Source of the DNA: Lichenicoccus sp964245755 | Lineage (GTDB): Bacteria > Pseudomonadota > Alphaproteobacteria > Acetobacterales > Acetobacteraceae | Direction of reading: 5' to 3' | Assembly (NCBI GenBank): GCA_964245755.1 | Contig: CAXTNV010000001.1 | Location: 62,001-126,000 of the forward strand | Length of the DNA: 64,000 nt | Part shown: positions 8,517 to 17,021 of the stretch, piece by piece | Numbering within the stretch: the stretch's first letter is position 1 | How the letters are laid out: each line of letters starts with the position of its first letter | Translations under genes and position numbers: made by a program | The notes under the pieces: model-generated | Database searches by the model: none | Told to the model about the DNA's origin: nothing | Seen by the model: only the letters and a program-made list of their open reading frames with translations

Positions 8517-8696
8517 GGGGGGGGGGCGGGCGCCGCCCGCCCCCCCCCCCCGCCCCCCCGCCCCCCCCCCACCCCCCCCGTGGTCGCCCGAAACAGCGAT
8601 ACAGGGATGCGATGATTTCTAAAAGATGCCTGCGAGAAAGGCCAGCTGGCTCGCTGGTTCGCTGGTCCCCGAAAGATGCATTAGTCNNNNNNNNNN
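8517..8696. other. Assembly junction: G/C homopolymer fold-back, unrelated tail and 10 N
   Basis: A near-palindromic run of G and C (about 8516-8579) is followed by about 105 bases of non-homologous sequence and ten Ns. It interrupts one kinase gene between DhaK and DhaL. Only about 60 bases of true sequence should be missing. This looks like a low-quality contig end plus scaffold joining. Confidence 0.85.
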
Positions 8697-9830
8697 CGCC
8701 TCGGCCATCGCCGCGGCGACCGTAACGAAGGCCCGCGCCGCCAGAGCTCCGGCGGCGGCGGCACGCCGGTCCGGGGCCGCCGCGAGCTCGACCCGATCCT
8801 CGTCCGGCTCGGTGAATGGCGGCGGCGCGGCGCGCACGGCCCCCCGATGCAGCACCGGGGCGTCGCAAGGTGCCAGCCACAGTGGCTCCAGCGTCTTGTC
8901 CAGCCAGGTCAGGGTCAAAGAGCATCCGGCCATGTCGAGGCTGGTGACGAACTCGCCCACTTCCGGCGCCACCGGTTCCAGCCCGCTCGCACGCAGGCGA
9001 CCCTCGATCGCGGTCCAGAGCACGAACAGCTCCTCCCACTTGGTGCTGCCGAGGCCATTCAGCACCACGGCCACCCGGCCGTCGCCGCCGCCGGGCGCCT
9101 CATCGAGCAGGCCCTGCACCAGCAGCGCGGCGAGTTCGCTGGCAGGCATCGCCTGCCGCTCGTCGATGCCGGGCTCGCCGTGGATGCCCAGCCCGATGGC
9201 GATGCGGCCGGGTGGCACCGAGAACAGCTGCGCGTCCGCGCCCGGCAGGACGCAGCCGCCGAACGCCACGCCGAGCGAGCGGGTGCGATCGTTGGCGTGG
9301 CGCGCCGCATTCTCCACCGCATCCAGCGACCAGCCGGCCTGCGCCGCGGCACCGGCGATCTTGAACACCACCAGGTCGCCGGCGATGCCGCGGCGGCGCG
9401 CATGCTCGTTGCCGGGCGCGCTGGCGACGTCGTCGCTCACCGCCATCACGCGGACGTCGATCCCCTCGGCGCGCAGCAGCTCGGCCGCGAGACCGAAATT
9501 GAGCACGTCGCCAGCATAGTTGCCGAAGCCCAGCAGGACGCCGCCGCCGCGCTGGGCCAGCCGGCAGACGTGGCGCACCGCCCGGGTGGCGGGTGAGGCG
9601 AACACGTCCCCCGCCACCGCCGCGGCGGCCAGCCCGTGGCCGACATAGCCGGCAAAGGCCGGGTAGTGGCCGCTGCCGCCGCCCACCACCAAAGCCACCT
9701 TGCCGTCCGCCACCGGATCCGCACGCAGCACGCCGCCGCGCACCAGGCGGACGCCACCGGCATGCACCGCGCAAAACCCAGCGAGGGCGCTGGCGGCAAA
9801 CGACCGGGGCTCGTCGAGGATGCGGGTCAT
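8697..9830 (-). CDS. DhaK domain of a DhaK-DhaL sugar kinase (3' part across the gap)
   Basis: Residues 1 to about 378 form a DhaK domain. The sequence contains GGGSGHYPAFAGYVGHG, GDVFASP, GFGNYAGDVLNF and GLGIHGEPGID, whose histidine corresponds to the one that binds the keto sugar covalently in DhaK. It ends in the first DhaL helix (FVTVAAAMAEA) at the Ns, and the downstream fragment supplies the rest of DhaL. Fused ATP-dependent kinases of this kind phosphorylate dihydroxyacetone or four-carbon keto sugars. The ATG at MTRILDEP is favoured by a GGGAG site five bases upstream. It follows the isomerase gene by 46 bases, in a probable C4-sugar operon with denD. Confidence 0.88.
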
Positions 9831-9876
9831 TCGAACTCCCATTCGGTCGGCCGGCGCCTCGCGCCGGGGAGGCGCC

Positions 9877-10806
9877 TCAGCGTGGCAGGATGCGGCGCAG
9901 GTACTCGCGGTTGGTCGCGCACACGCTCAACCCGTCGCCGCCGTAATGCTCGAGCAGGAAGGGGCTGTTGAAGCCATGCTCGATCATGATCCGGGTCGCG
10001 ACCCGGTAGCTGATCACCCCGTACTCGAGCGGCATCGGCCCGGTGACGACGGCGCCGTTGGTGGCATCCTCGGTGCGGAAGTAGTTCTTCGCGTGCCAAT
10101 AGCCGGCGTAGGGCGCGACCTTCTCGATCATCGTCAGCCAGTGTTCGACCGGACGGTGCAACCGCACCAGGTTGCCGATGTCGGCATTGATCTTGACGTT
10201 GGGCAGGTCAACGTCGGTGACGAACCGCACCGCGCTGTCGGCGGTGCCGAGGTAGGTATCCTCGTACATCTCCAGCGCCACTTCGATGCCGAGGCCGGCG
10301 GCATGCTGTCCGAGTTCGCGTATTCGGGTGACCGCCTTGTCCCAGACCGCCGGATCGTCTGGATTGAGCGCGCCCTGCGCGGTCCAGAACCAGAGCGCCT
10401 GCTTCTGCGCCGGCCAAAGCGCCTCGAACAACCCGAAGGAGGCCACGCCCGCGCCGATCTTCGCCGCGGTGTCGATGACGCGGTGGTTGTAGGCAAGATA
10501 TTCGTCGCCGTGTCGGACATCGATGACGCTGCGACGCGCGGTGGAGATCGCCGGCACCGAGAGCCCGGCCTCGCGCACCACCGACGTGAACTCGTCCAGG
10601 CGGGAAGGCTCCAGGTCGGCGATGCGCAACCAGGAGTCCGTCGGGTCGAGATGGGTGAAGCCTGCATCGCTGACGTCGGCGAGCGTCCGCGCCCAGCCTT
10701 CGGCGGGCTGATCCTGCACGCTGCTGCCGTCATGCAGGATGTTGGGATACTGGATCATGGCCGCCGCGATCGGCCAGGTCTCGCGGTTGAAGCGTGTGCT
10801 GGTCAT
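9877..10806 (-). CDS. Sugar phosphate isomerase/epimerase, TIM barrel
   Basis: This is a 309-residue protein of the xylose-isomerase-like TIM-barrel superfamily. Candidate metal ligands fall in EVALEMYED, KINADIGN, WHAKNYF and LLEHYGGD, spaced as in this family. The ATG overlaps the stop of the dehydrogenase gene by three bases, so the two are translationally coupled, and a DhaK-DhaL kinase gene follows. By analogy with known erythronate/threonate pathways, where a dehydrogenase is followed by an isomerase and a kinase, it may isomerise a 2-keto four-carbon acid or a tetrose. It is longer than the usual hydroxypyruvate-isomerase type, so the reaction is an inference. Confidence 0.82.
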   Translation of the reverse strand: MTSTRFNRETWPIAAAMIQYPNILHDGSSVQDQPAEGWARTLADVSDAGFTHLDPTDSWLRIADLEPSRLDEFTSVVREAGLSVPAISTARRSVIDVRHGDEYLAYNHRVIDTAAKIGAGVASFGLFEALWPAQKQALWFWTAQGALNPDDPAVWDKAVTRIRELGQHAAGLGIEVALEMYEDTYLGTADSAVRFVTDVDLPNVKINADIGNLVRLHRPVEHWLTMIEKVAPYAGYWHAKNYFRTEDATNGAVVTGPMPLEYGVISYRVATRIMIEHGFNSPFLLEHYGGDGLSVCATNREYLRRILPR

Positions 10807-11813
10807 GCTGCTGCTCCTGGGGCCGGTCCGCCGATCCTGCCGCCGAGTTCATCGTCGATGTGGGCCTGGATGATCTGCTCGAACCGCGTCTCCGCCCGGA
10901 AACCCAGTGCCGCCGCCCGCTGGGCGTCGAAACCCTGCGCCCAGCCGTCGACGATGCGCTGGATCACCGGGTCCGGCTCGCGGCGGATCAGCGCGGCGAC
11001 CTGCGCTCCGGCCACTGCGCGCAGGGCCGCGATCTGCTCCCCGACCGTGACCGAAATTCCCGGCATGGTCAGGTTGGGACGGGCGCCGAGATCGGCCGGG
11101 TCGAGCGAGGCCGCGTGCATCAGGAAATGGATCGCCGAGCGCGGACTGGTCATCCAGTGGCGCACGCTGTCGGTGACCGGCAGGATCGCTTCCTGTCCGA
11201 CCAGCGGCTCGCGTATGATCCCGGAGAAGAAGCCTGAGGCGGCGCGGTTGGGCTTGCCCGGCCGCACGCAGATGGTCGGCAGGCGCAGGCCGACGCCGCG
11301 AACGAAGCCGCGCCGGCTGTAATCGGCCAGCAGCAACTCGCCCATCGCCTTCTGGGTGCCGTAGCTGGTCTGCGGCGTGAGCGCCTGGTCGTCGCTGATC
11401 ATGGCGGTGAGCTCGCCGCCGAACACCGCGAGCGAGGAGGCGAACACGAGGCGCGGCACCCAGCCATCCGCTTCGCCTTCGACACGAATCGCCTCGAGCA
11501 GCATCCGTGTCCCGTCGAGATTGACCCGGTAGCCTTTCTGCAGGTCCGCCTCCGCCTCGCTGGAGACGATCGCGGCGAGGTGGTAGATCAGGTCGGGACG
11601 GCGCTGCATCAGCTCGGCCGCCGCTTCCGCCGTGGACAGGTCCGCCACCGCGCAGTGCGCCTGGCCGCCGAAGCCTTGCGGCGCGCTCGGGAGCACGACG
11701 TCGATCAGGTCGAGGACGCTCACCGTGTCGCCGGCGAGGGTGCCGCCGCCGGCCAGCTGCTCGGCCAGCTTTCGGCCCAGCATCCCGGCGGCACCGAGGA
11801 TCAGAACGTGCAT
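10803..11813 (-). CDS. denD: D-erythronate dehydrogenase-like NAD-dependent epimerase family protein
   Basis: This is a 336-residue extended SDR with GAAGMLGRKLAE at the N-terminus, the catalytic YGTQKAMGE motif, and family-specific stretches such as GLRLPTICVRPGKPN, SGFFSGIIREP and LTMPGISVTVGEQI. These fit the DenD group, which oxidises D-erythronate at C2 with NAD. The ATG at MHVLILGA has a GGAG site; a long upstream in-frame extension is arginine/threonine-rich and unlike the family. It is first in an operon with an isomerase/epimerase and a DhaK-DhaL kinase. The known DenD pathway uses OtnI, OtnK and OtnC instead, so the pathway here may be a variant. Substrate assignment is by family resemblance. 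Confidence 0.82.
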   Translation of the reverse strand: MHVLILGAAGMLGRKLAEQLAGGGTLAGDTVSVLDLIDVVLPSAPQGFGGQAHCAVADLSTAEAAAELMQRRPDLIYHLAAIVSSEAEADLQKGYRVNLDGTRMLLEAIRVEGEADGWVPRLVFASSLAVFGGELTAMISDDQALTPQTSYGTQKAMGELLLADYSRRGFVRGVGLRLPTICVRPGKPNRAASGFFSGIIREPLVGQEAILPVTDSVRHWMTSPRSAIHFLMHAASLDPADLGARPNLTMPGISVTVGEQIAALRAVAGAQVAALIRREPDPVIQRIVDGWAQGFDAQRAAALGFRAETRFEQIIQAHIDDELGGRIGGPAPGAAA

Positions 11814-11886
11814 GACGGGTATCTCCTCGTTCTCTGCTGTCGGTCGCTCACCCTGCGCCCGTTGCTGCGCCCGCGTTACGCAAGGC

Positions 11887-12501
11887 TCAGTTGCGTCCGG
11901 ACTCGCCTGGATCGCGCTTCTCGTGCCTGGTGCCGCCGCCGGTGCTGTTGTCCTCGGTGCTGGGGTGCTTCTTCTTGACCGGACGGTGCTGGTGACGCGC
12001 GCCGGCGACGTCGCCTTCATGCGGCTTGTCGGCATTGGCGTGGCTGCTCCCCGGCCCGCCGCCGGAGCGGTCGGTCGCGGGTATCTTGCTGCTGGTGTTC
12101 ATCTCGTCTCCCCTTACCCGGTGCAAACGGGACGCGGGCGGCCCGGGTTCCGGCACCACGCGCGCGACGTGACCCACGCGCATCCGCAGGCTCGACCGGT
12201 TCAGCGAGCGCAGCGACGCCGGATCGCTGGCGATCCGCTCCGCCACCGCGACGGCACGAACGAGCTGCGCATCGCTGAGGTGGCGGATCGCCGGGCGCCG
12301 CACCACCCTGTCCCAGCGGGTGCCGAGTGCGGCGTCCAGGCACACCCGCATGAAGCAATGATCGAGCCGGATCGGCCACCTCTGCGCCGCCGCCATGCCC
12401 GGCAGGATCGTGCGGGTCAGCGCGTGCCAGCGTTCGCGCAGCGCCGCGCGGGCGGCACCGGTCGCCGGGTCGTCGCACGCCTGCGGCGCCGGCTCGCCCA
12501 C
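11887..12501 (-). CDS. Hypothetical protein; C-terminal third may be a separate 71-aa gene
   Basis: This is one open frame of 204 codons starting at GTG one base after the dedA stop. Residues 25-110 form a compact helical region (RWPIRLDHCFMRVCL, HLSDAQLVRAVAVAERI) of a kind seen in small uncharacterised alphaproteobacterial proteins, sometimes labelled acetyltransferase-like without good reason. From residue 134 on, the sequence is low-complexity and hydrophilic (MNTSSKIPATDRSGG, HRPVKKKHPST). An internal ATG there (12102) is preceded by AGGGGAGA at proper spacing. Either the frame is a natural fusion or the tail is also translated alone as a small, probably disordered protein. No function is assigned. 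Confidence 0.6.
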   Translation of the reverse strand: MGEPAPQACDDPATGAARAALRERWHALTRTILPGMAAAQRWPIRLDHCFMRVCLDAALGTRWDRVVRRPAIRHLSDAQLVRAVAVAERIASDPASLRSLNRSSLRMRVGHVARVVPEPGPPASRLHRVRGDEMNTSSKIPATDRSGGGPGSSHANADKPHEGDVAGARHQHRPVKKKHPSTEDNSTGGGTRHEKRDPGESGRN

Positions 12502-12502
12502 C

Positions 12503-13138
12503 TCAGACCGGCTCCCGCCCCGCCGCCTGCTCGGCCTCGAGAGTGAGACGGTTCTCGTTTCGTTTCAGGAAAAGGAACGCCGCGAGCACGGCCGTCGCAC
12601 CGATGGCGCCGACGACGATGCCGATCGGGCCGGAGATGTGCTGCGCGCTGCGGCCGAGCAGGTAGGCGATGAAGCCGTATCCACCGGCCCAGCCGATGCC
12701 GCCGAGCGCGTTGTACGCCAGGAAGCTCGGCCACGGCATGCGGTTGGCGCCGGCGAGCAGGGCTGCGAAGGTGCGCAGCACGGCGATGAAGCGGCCGAAG
12801 AACACCACCTTGCCGCCGTGGCGGCGGAACAGGTAGCGGCCCAGCCTGAGCCGCTGGTCGTTGAGGCCGACATGCCGGCCGTAGCGGGCGAGGATGCGGA
12901 ACCCGACCGAGCGACCGATCAGGTAGCCGAAATTGTCGCCCATGATGGCGCCGAGGATGGCCACCGCGACCACCCATACGATGTCCAGCCGGTGCGTCGT
13001 CGCGCAGTAGATGGCGGTGCCGATGATCAGGCTCTCGCCCGGCAGCGGCGCGCCCATGCTCTCGAGCATGACGATCAGGCCGATGAAGCCGTACCCCCAA
13101 TGCTGGAGCAGATGGTCGAGATGGTGCAGAAGATACAT
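12503..13138 (-). CDS. DedA family membrane protein
   Basis: This is a 211-residue polytopic membrane protein. It has the DedA/SNARE-associated signature near the N-terminus (ESMGAPLPGESLIIG), GDNFGYLIGRSVG, and the conserved arginine-containing FFGRFIAVLRTFAALLAG. DedA proteins are inner-membrane proteins, some of which act as undecaprenyl-phosphate or phospholipid flippases needed for envelope integrity and drug resistance. The start MYLLHHLDHLL fits the usual family N-terminus; a much longer upstream frame runs through a divergent gene and was rejected. The next gene begins one base beyond its stop, suggesting coupling. Confidence 0.88.
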   Translation of the reverse strand: MYLLHHLDHLLQHWGYGFIGLIVMLESMGAPLPGESLIIGTAIYCATTHRLDIVWVVAVAILGAIMGDNFGYLIGRSVGFRILARYGRHVGLNDQRLRLGRYLFRRHGGKVVFFGRFIAVLRTFAALLAGANRMPWPSFLAYNALGGIGWAGGYGFIAYLLGRSAQHISGPIGIVVGAIGATAVLAAFLFLKRNENRLTLEAEQAAGREPV

Positions 13139-13238
13139 CGCTCTCGACCGGGCCCTCGACGGCCCGTCCGTCAGGCGGTCCAGGAACTGCGAGGGGACGG
13201 TTGCTGTCAAGTCGATGCGACGGAGCGGAAATGCGGCG

Positions 13239-15206
13239 ATGAGCGGACGGATCGAGGCGGCATGCGGCAGCTGGGCTTCGCAGGTCGGGACGGGGCTTAT
13301 GGCCGGCAAGGCGACGATGCTGTCGATGCTGCGCGCCGACGGCGCCTCCCTGTTGTGGCTGGAGAGCCGGCCGGCGGAAGCAGGCCGCGTCGTGCTGTGC
13401 CGCCAGGAGGGCGCGGCGGTGCAGCAGCTGACGCCGCCGCCGTTCGATGTCGGCTCGCGCGTGCACGAATATGGCGGCGGCGCATACGCCAGCTCCGGCG
13501 GCCGCATCGGCTTCAGCCACCGGCCGGACGGCTCGGTCTGGCTGATCGACCCCGGGTCGGCGCCGCGCGCGATCTGCACGGTTCCGGGTCTGCGCTTCGC
13601 CGACCTGTGCTTCACGCCGGACGGGCGCTGGCTGGTCGCGGTGAGGGAGGACCATCGCGACCCCCGGGCGGCGCAGCCGGAGGCGGCCATCGTGGCGCTT
13701 CGCCTGGACGCCGCTGCGGATCCGTCGACCGCTGAGGGCAAGGTCCTGGTTTGCGGCGCCGACTTCCTCGCCAGTCCGCACGTCTCGCCGGATGGCGGCA
13801 GCCTGGCCTGGATCGAGTGGGACCACCCGGCGATGCCGTGGAACACGACGCGGCTGCACCGGGCAACGATGCTGCAGGATGCGCAGGGCCAGATTGAGCT
13901 GTCGGAGATGCGCTGCCTCGCCGGGGACCGGCGCGACGAGGCGCCAGGCGAGGCGCTGATGCAGCCCGGTTTCAGCGAGGGAGGCGCGCTGCATGTCTGT
14001 TCCGACCGCACCGGCTGGTGGAACCTGTATCGTGTCGGCACGGATGGCGCGCTGACGCCGCTGTGCCCGATGCAGCGCGAGATCGGGCTGCCGCCATGGG
14101 TGTTCGGCCAGCGTTCCTACCGCTTCATGCCCGATGGCGGCGTCATCGCCGCCGCGGTCGAGCAGGGGCGCGTGCTGCCGCTGCTCATCCGCGACGGGAT
14201 CGCACGCTTGCTGCCGATCGGACCGGTGGCGGAGTGCCCGGTGCTGCTGTCTCGCGCCGACGGGCCGCGGCTGGGCTGGCTGCGCGCATCCGCGGATCAG
14301 GCGGCGGCGGTGATGACCGCGCCTCTCCGCCAGGACCTGACGGGCGCGCCCGCCATGGTCGCCGCGTCGCACACGCTGTCGCTGGGAGCCGAGGATATCG
14401 CCGTGGCCGAGCCGATGCGCTGCCGGGGCGGCGACGGCGGCGACGTGCATGCCTTCTACTACGCCCCCGCCAACCGCCGCTACGCGGTACCGGCTGGAGA
14501 ACGGCCGCCCCTGGTGGTGATGGCGCATGGCGGTCCGACCGGGATGGCGAGCGAGGCGTTCTCCTTGCGCGTGCAGTGGTGGACCAGCCGCGGCATCGGC
14601 GTGGTCGACGTCAACTACCGCGGTTCGACCGGCTTCGGACGCGACTATCGCGAGCGGCTGGACGGGCAGTGGGGCGTCGTCGACGTCGACGATTGCCTCG
14701 CCGCCTGCACCCACCTGATCGATTCCGGACGGGCGGACCCGGCGCGGATCGCGATACGCGGCAGCAGCGCCGGCGGCTTCACGGTGCTGGCGGCGCTGAC
14801 ACGCTCGACGCTGTTCTCCGCCGCCGCCTGCCTCTACGGCATCGGCGAGCTGCGCGACCTCGCTGCCGAGACGCACAAGTTCGAGCGCCACTACCTGGAC
14901 CGGCTGCTGGGGACGCTGCCCGAGCACGGCGCGACCTACGATGCGCGCTCGCCGATCCGCCACCTCGACGCGCTGCGCTGCCCGGTGATCTTCTTCCACG
15001 GTACGGAGGATCGTGTGGTGCCGATCGGGCAGACGCGCGCCATGGCGCAGGCGCTGCGGCAGCGGGGGATCCAGGTCGCGGTGCACGAGTTCGAAGGCGA
15101 GGCGCACGGCTTCCGGCGCGAGCACACGATCCGCCAGGTGCTGGAGCTGGAGCTCGCCTTCTACGGCAGCCTGTGGGGATTCACGCCGTCCGGTGCGCGT
15201 GCATGA
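13239..15206 (+). CDS. S9 family peptidase (prolyl oligopeptidase/acylaminoacyl peptidase type)
   Basis: This is a 655-residue protein. The N-terminal 380 or so residues form a beta-propeller-like region with repeats such as GSRVHEYGGGAYA, SPDGGSLAWIEWD and SEGGALHVCSDRTG. The C-terminal 260 or so form an alpha/beta hydrolase. The catalytic serine lies in RGSSAGG, the aspartate in GTEDRVVP and the histidine in EAHGFR. It has no obvious signal peptide, so it is probably a cytoplasmic exo- or oligopeptidase. The ATG at MSGRIEAACGSW has a GGAGCGG site and places the conserved G-S-W segment near the start as in homologues. It is divergent from dedA, and its 3' end overlaps the convergent 2Fe-2S gene by 26 bases. 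Confidence 0.88.
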   Translation: MSGRIEAACGSWASQVGTGLMAGKATMLSMLRADGASLLWLESRPAEAGRVVLCRQEGAAVQQLTPPPFDVGSRVHEYGGGAYASSGGRIGFSHRPDGSVWLIDPGSAPRAICTVPGLRFADLCFTPDGRWLVAVREDHRDPRAAQPEAAIVALRLDAAADPSTAEGKVLVCGADFLASPHVSPDGGSLAWIEWDHPAMPWNTTRLHRATMLQDAQGQIELSEMRCLAGDRRDEAPGEALMQPGFSEGGALHVCSDRTGWWNLYRVGTDGALTPLCPMQREIGLPPWVFGQRSYRFMPDGGVIAAAVEQGRVLPLLIRDGIARLLPIGPVAECPVLLSRADGPRLGWLRASADQAAAVMTAPLRQDLTGAPAMVAASHTLSLGAEDIAVAEPMRCRGGDGGDVHAFYYAPANRRYAVPAGERPPLVVMAHGGPTGMASEAFSLRVQWWTSRGIGVVDVNYRGSTGFGRDYRERLDGQWGVVDVDDCLAACTHLIDSGRADPARIAIRGSSAGGFTVLAALTRSTLFSAAACLYGIGELRDLAAETHKFERHYLDRLLGTLPEHGATYDARSPIRHLDALRCPVIFFHGTEDRVVPIGQTRAMAQALRQRGIQVAVHEFEGEAHGFRREHTIRQVLELELAFYGSLWGFTPSGARA

Positions 15207-15561
15207 TGCCCAGGCTGTCGAGCACGCTGGCCGCGCGCTGACCCTGCGGCACGATCAGCAGCTGTGCCGGCATCGAGCCGCGCAGCGCCACCACCGCTCC
15301 CCTGGGGCAGATGCCGAGGCATCCGGTCTCGATGACGCGCACGTCGCGCCGGCGTCCGGCCTCCCGCAGTTCATCGCGCAGCGCCGCACGCAGGTCGTCG
15401 CGGCCTTCGTCGCCGAAGCCGCCCTTGAGCTTGCCGCCGCACTTGCGGCACAGGATGACGAGCTCCTGCCACGCCGCCTGGCGGGCGCCGATCGGCTGCG
15501 ACGACGGTTTGATCTTCTTGCCCACCGGCCGGTGTGTGCGGGAGGCGTCCGGTCGCGTCAA
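15181..15561 (-). CDS. (2Fe-2S) thioredoxin-like ferredoxin family protein
   Basis: This is a 126-residue protein with four candidate cluster-ligand cysteines arranged as CRKCGGK and ETGCLGICPRGAVV, as in thioredoxin-fold 2Fe-2S ferredoxins. The partner and electron-transfer role are unknown. The first possible start is TTG; a GTG 12 codons in (before GKKIKPSS) is a reasonable alternative. Its last 26 bases overlap the end of the convergent S9 peptidase gene. The cysteine pattern makes the family call solid; the start is uncertain. Confidence 0.75.
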   Translation of the reverse strand: MTRPDASRTHRPVGKKIKPSSQPIGARQAAWQELVILCRKCGGKLKGGFGDEGRDDLRAALRDELREAGRRRDVRVIETGCLGICPRGAVVALRGSMPAQLLIVPQGQRAASVLDSLGIMHAHRTA

Positions 15562-15677
15562 GCGGCGGCGGCGGCGGGCTTGATTGACAAGCGGCGCGTG
15601 ATCGAGCCGATCATGCGCCGCGACGGTCGCGCGCGATGCGCCGGCAGACCGGCCCGACGCGTGAGGAGGGAAGTCTG

Positions 15678-16553
15678 GTGACGGATCGGCTAGAAACGGG
15701 CGGTGCGCCGGATCCCGCAGCGGAGGGCAGGATCGCCCGCCGCGGCTTCTTTATGACCTCGCTCATGACGGGCCTGACGCTGGCCACCCCGCGCGCGCTG
15801 GCGCAGGTGATCCACACCGACCTGTCGGGCCTGCATGCGGGAGAGGTGACGATCCCGGTCGCGGACGGGCAGATCCCGGCCTACGCCGCGCGCCCGGACG
15901 GGGCCGGACCGTATCCGACAGTGCTGGTGATCGAGGAGATCTTCGGCGTCCACGACTACATCAAGGACGTGTGCCGCCGCCTGGCCCGCGCGGGTTATCT
16001 TGCGGTGGCGCCCGAACTCTACGCACGCCTCGCCGACTTGTCGAAGATGACCGACCCGCAGCAGATCGTGCGCGACGTTATCAGCAAGGCGCCGGACGCG
16101 ACGGTGATGGGCGACCTGGATGCCAGCGCCGCCTGGGCACGGGCGCACGGGCGCGGCGACGCACGGCTCGCGGTCACCGGCTTCTGCCGCGGTGGCCGCG
16201 ACACCTGGCTCTACGCGGCGCACAACCCGGCGCTCAGGGCGGCCGTGGCCTGGTATGGTCCTGTGGGAGGCGCGCAGACCAAGATCCAGCCGCATACGGC
16301 GCTGCAGCTGGCCCCCGGCCTGCGCTGCCCGCTGCTCGGTCTGTATGGCGCTGCGGACCAGAGCATCCCCGCCGATCAGGTCCAGGCGGCCTCGACCGCC
16401 GCGCGACAGGCCGGCAAGACCGTGCGGATCGTCATGTATCCCGGGGCCGGGCACGGGTTCCATGCGGATTACCGGCCGAGCTACGACCGCGCGGCGGCGG
16501 AGGATGGCTGGCGCCGCATGCTGGCGTGGTTCCACGACTACGGTATGGCCTGA
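15678..16553 (+). CDS. Dienelactone hydrolase family protein, Tat-exported
   Basis: This is a 291-residue alpha/beta hydrolase. A twin-arginine signal (RIARRGFFMTSLMTG) lies near residues 18-32, ending in ALAQ. The nucleophile is the cysteine in TGFCRGG, the aspartate is in GAADQSIP and the histidine in PGAGHGFHAD, matching carboxymethylenebutenolidase-type hydrolases. It is probably periplasmic. The GTG start is preceded by GAGGAGGG at seven bases; an earlier frame start at 15636 lacks such a site. It is divergent from the 2Fe-2S gene. The natural ester or lactone substrate cannot be told. Confidence 0.86.
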   Translation: MTDRLETGGAPDPAAEGRIARRGFFMTSLMTGLTLATPRALAQVIHTDLSGLHAGEVTIPVADGQIPAYAARPDGAGPYPTVLVIEEIFGVHDYIKDVCRRLARAGYLAVAPELYARLADLSKMTDPQQIVRDVISKAPDATVMGDLDASAAWARAHGRGDARLAVTGFCRGGRDTWLYAAHNPALRAAVAWYGPVGGAQTKIQPHTALQLAPGLRCPLLGLYGAADQSIPADQVQAASTAARQAGKTVRIVMYPGAGHGFHADYRPSYDRAAAEDGWRRMLAWFHDYGMA

Positions 16554-16572
16554 CGCGTCCGCGAGGGCTACC

Positions 16573-16676
16573 AGGGGCTTTGTCCTTGACCCCTTTAGGC
16601 CGGAGGCCCCAGACCCCATTTCCAGAGCAACGGATTTAAGAGGCCCTGCATCCGAAGGGGCCGGGGGCGATGCCCC
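16573..16676. repeat. GC-rich intergenic stretch with tandem short hairpins
   Basis: Three short inverted repeats lie in series between the dienelactone hydrolase and the ACP gene: AGGGG/CCCCT around 16573-16594, GGCCGGAGGCC around 16598-16608, and GGGGC-GAT-GCCCC at 16664-16676. The wording of the sequence (gggctttgtccttgacccc) resembles dispersed intergenic elements common in Acetobacteraceae genomes. It could act as a terminator or attenuator ahead of the polyketide operon. Confidence 0.35.
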
Positions 16677-16697
16677 TGCATTCAACCAGGGGTAAAG

Positions 16698-17021
16698 ATG
16701 TCGCAACCTGCCACGCCGGTGCCGGACCCGGCTCACGATCCACGCACGTCCGCCATCCTGGACATCATCGCCAAGGAGACGCAGCTCGACCGGGGGTCCC
16801 TGACCCTGGATGCATCGATCGAGGGGCTCGGCATCCCGTCGCTCGACATGGTGCAGACGATCTTCGAGATCGAGGCCCGCTACGACGTCGAGATCCCGGT
16901 GGTTTCCGACCGTGCCGGCGCCGAGTTCAGCACCATCGGCGATCTCGTCGCCCATGTGCTGCGCGCCATCGACGGCGCGCCGGCGGATGGCGGACGGCTT
17001 CCGGGAGCTGCCACCGGGTGA
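16698..17021 (+). CDS. Acyl carrier protein
   Basis: This is a 107-residue acyl carrier protein. The phosphopantetheine serine sits in GIPSLDMVQ, followed by the acidic helix TIFEIEARYDVEIP. It is longer than housekeeping AcpP because of an N-terminal PATPVPDPAHDP segment and a C-terminal tail, which suggests a dedicated pathway ACP. It is first in a tightly packed operon: its stop overlaps the GTG of the ketoacyl synthase. It probably delivers an acyl chain as starter or intermediate to the polyketide enzymes downstream. Confidence 0.9.
   Translation: MSQPATPVPDPAHDPRTSAILDIIAKETQLDRGSLTLDASIEGLGIPSLDMVQTIFEIEARYDVEIPVVSDRAGAEFSTIGDLVAHVLRAIDGAPADGGRLPGAATG

Noticed and set aside
8516..8580. 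G/C run as a biological low-complexity repeat or quadruplex element
   Set aside because: It interrupts a conserved domain exactly at a contig join and is followed by Ns, so an assembly artefact is the simpler reading.
7441..9039. A reverse frame running through the N-run and the G/C homopolymer
   Set aside because: It joins unrelated segments across an assembly junction. Only its last 69 codons have a ribosome-binding site and sensible composition.
9700..11322. A 540-codon forward frame
   Set aside because: It is antisense to the denD-isomerase pair, both of which have clear family motifs.
12417..15125. A 902-codon reverse frame opposite the S9 peptidase
   Set aside because: It is antisense to a gene with a complete catalytic triad and overlaps dedA in another frame.
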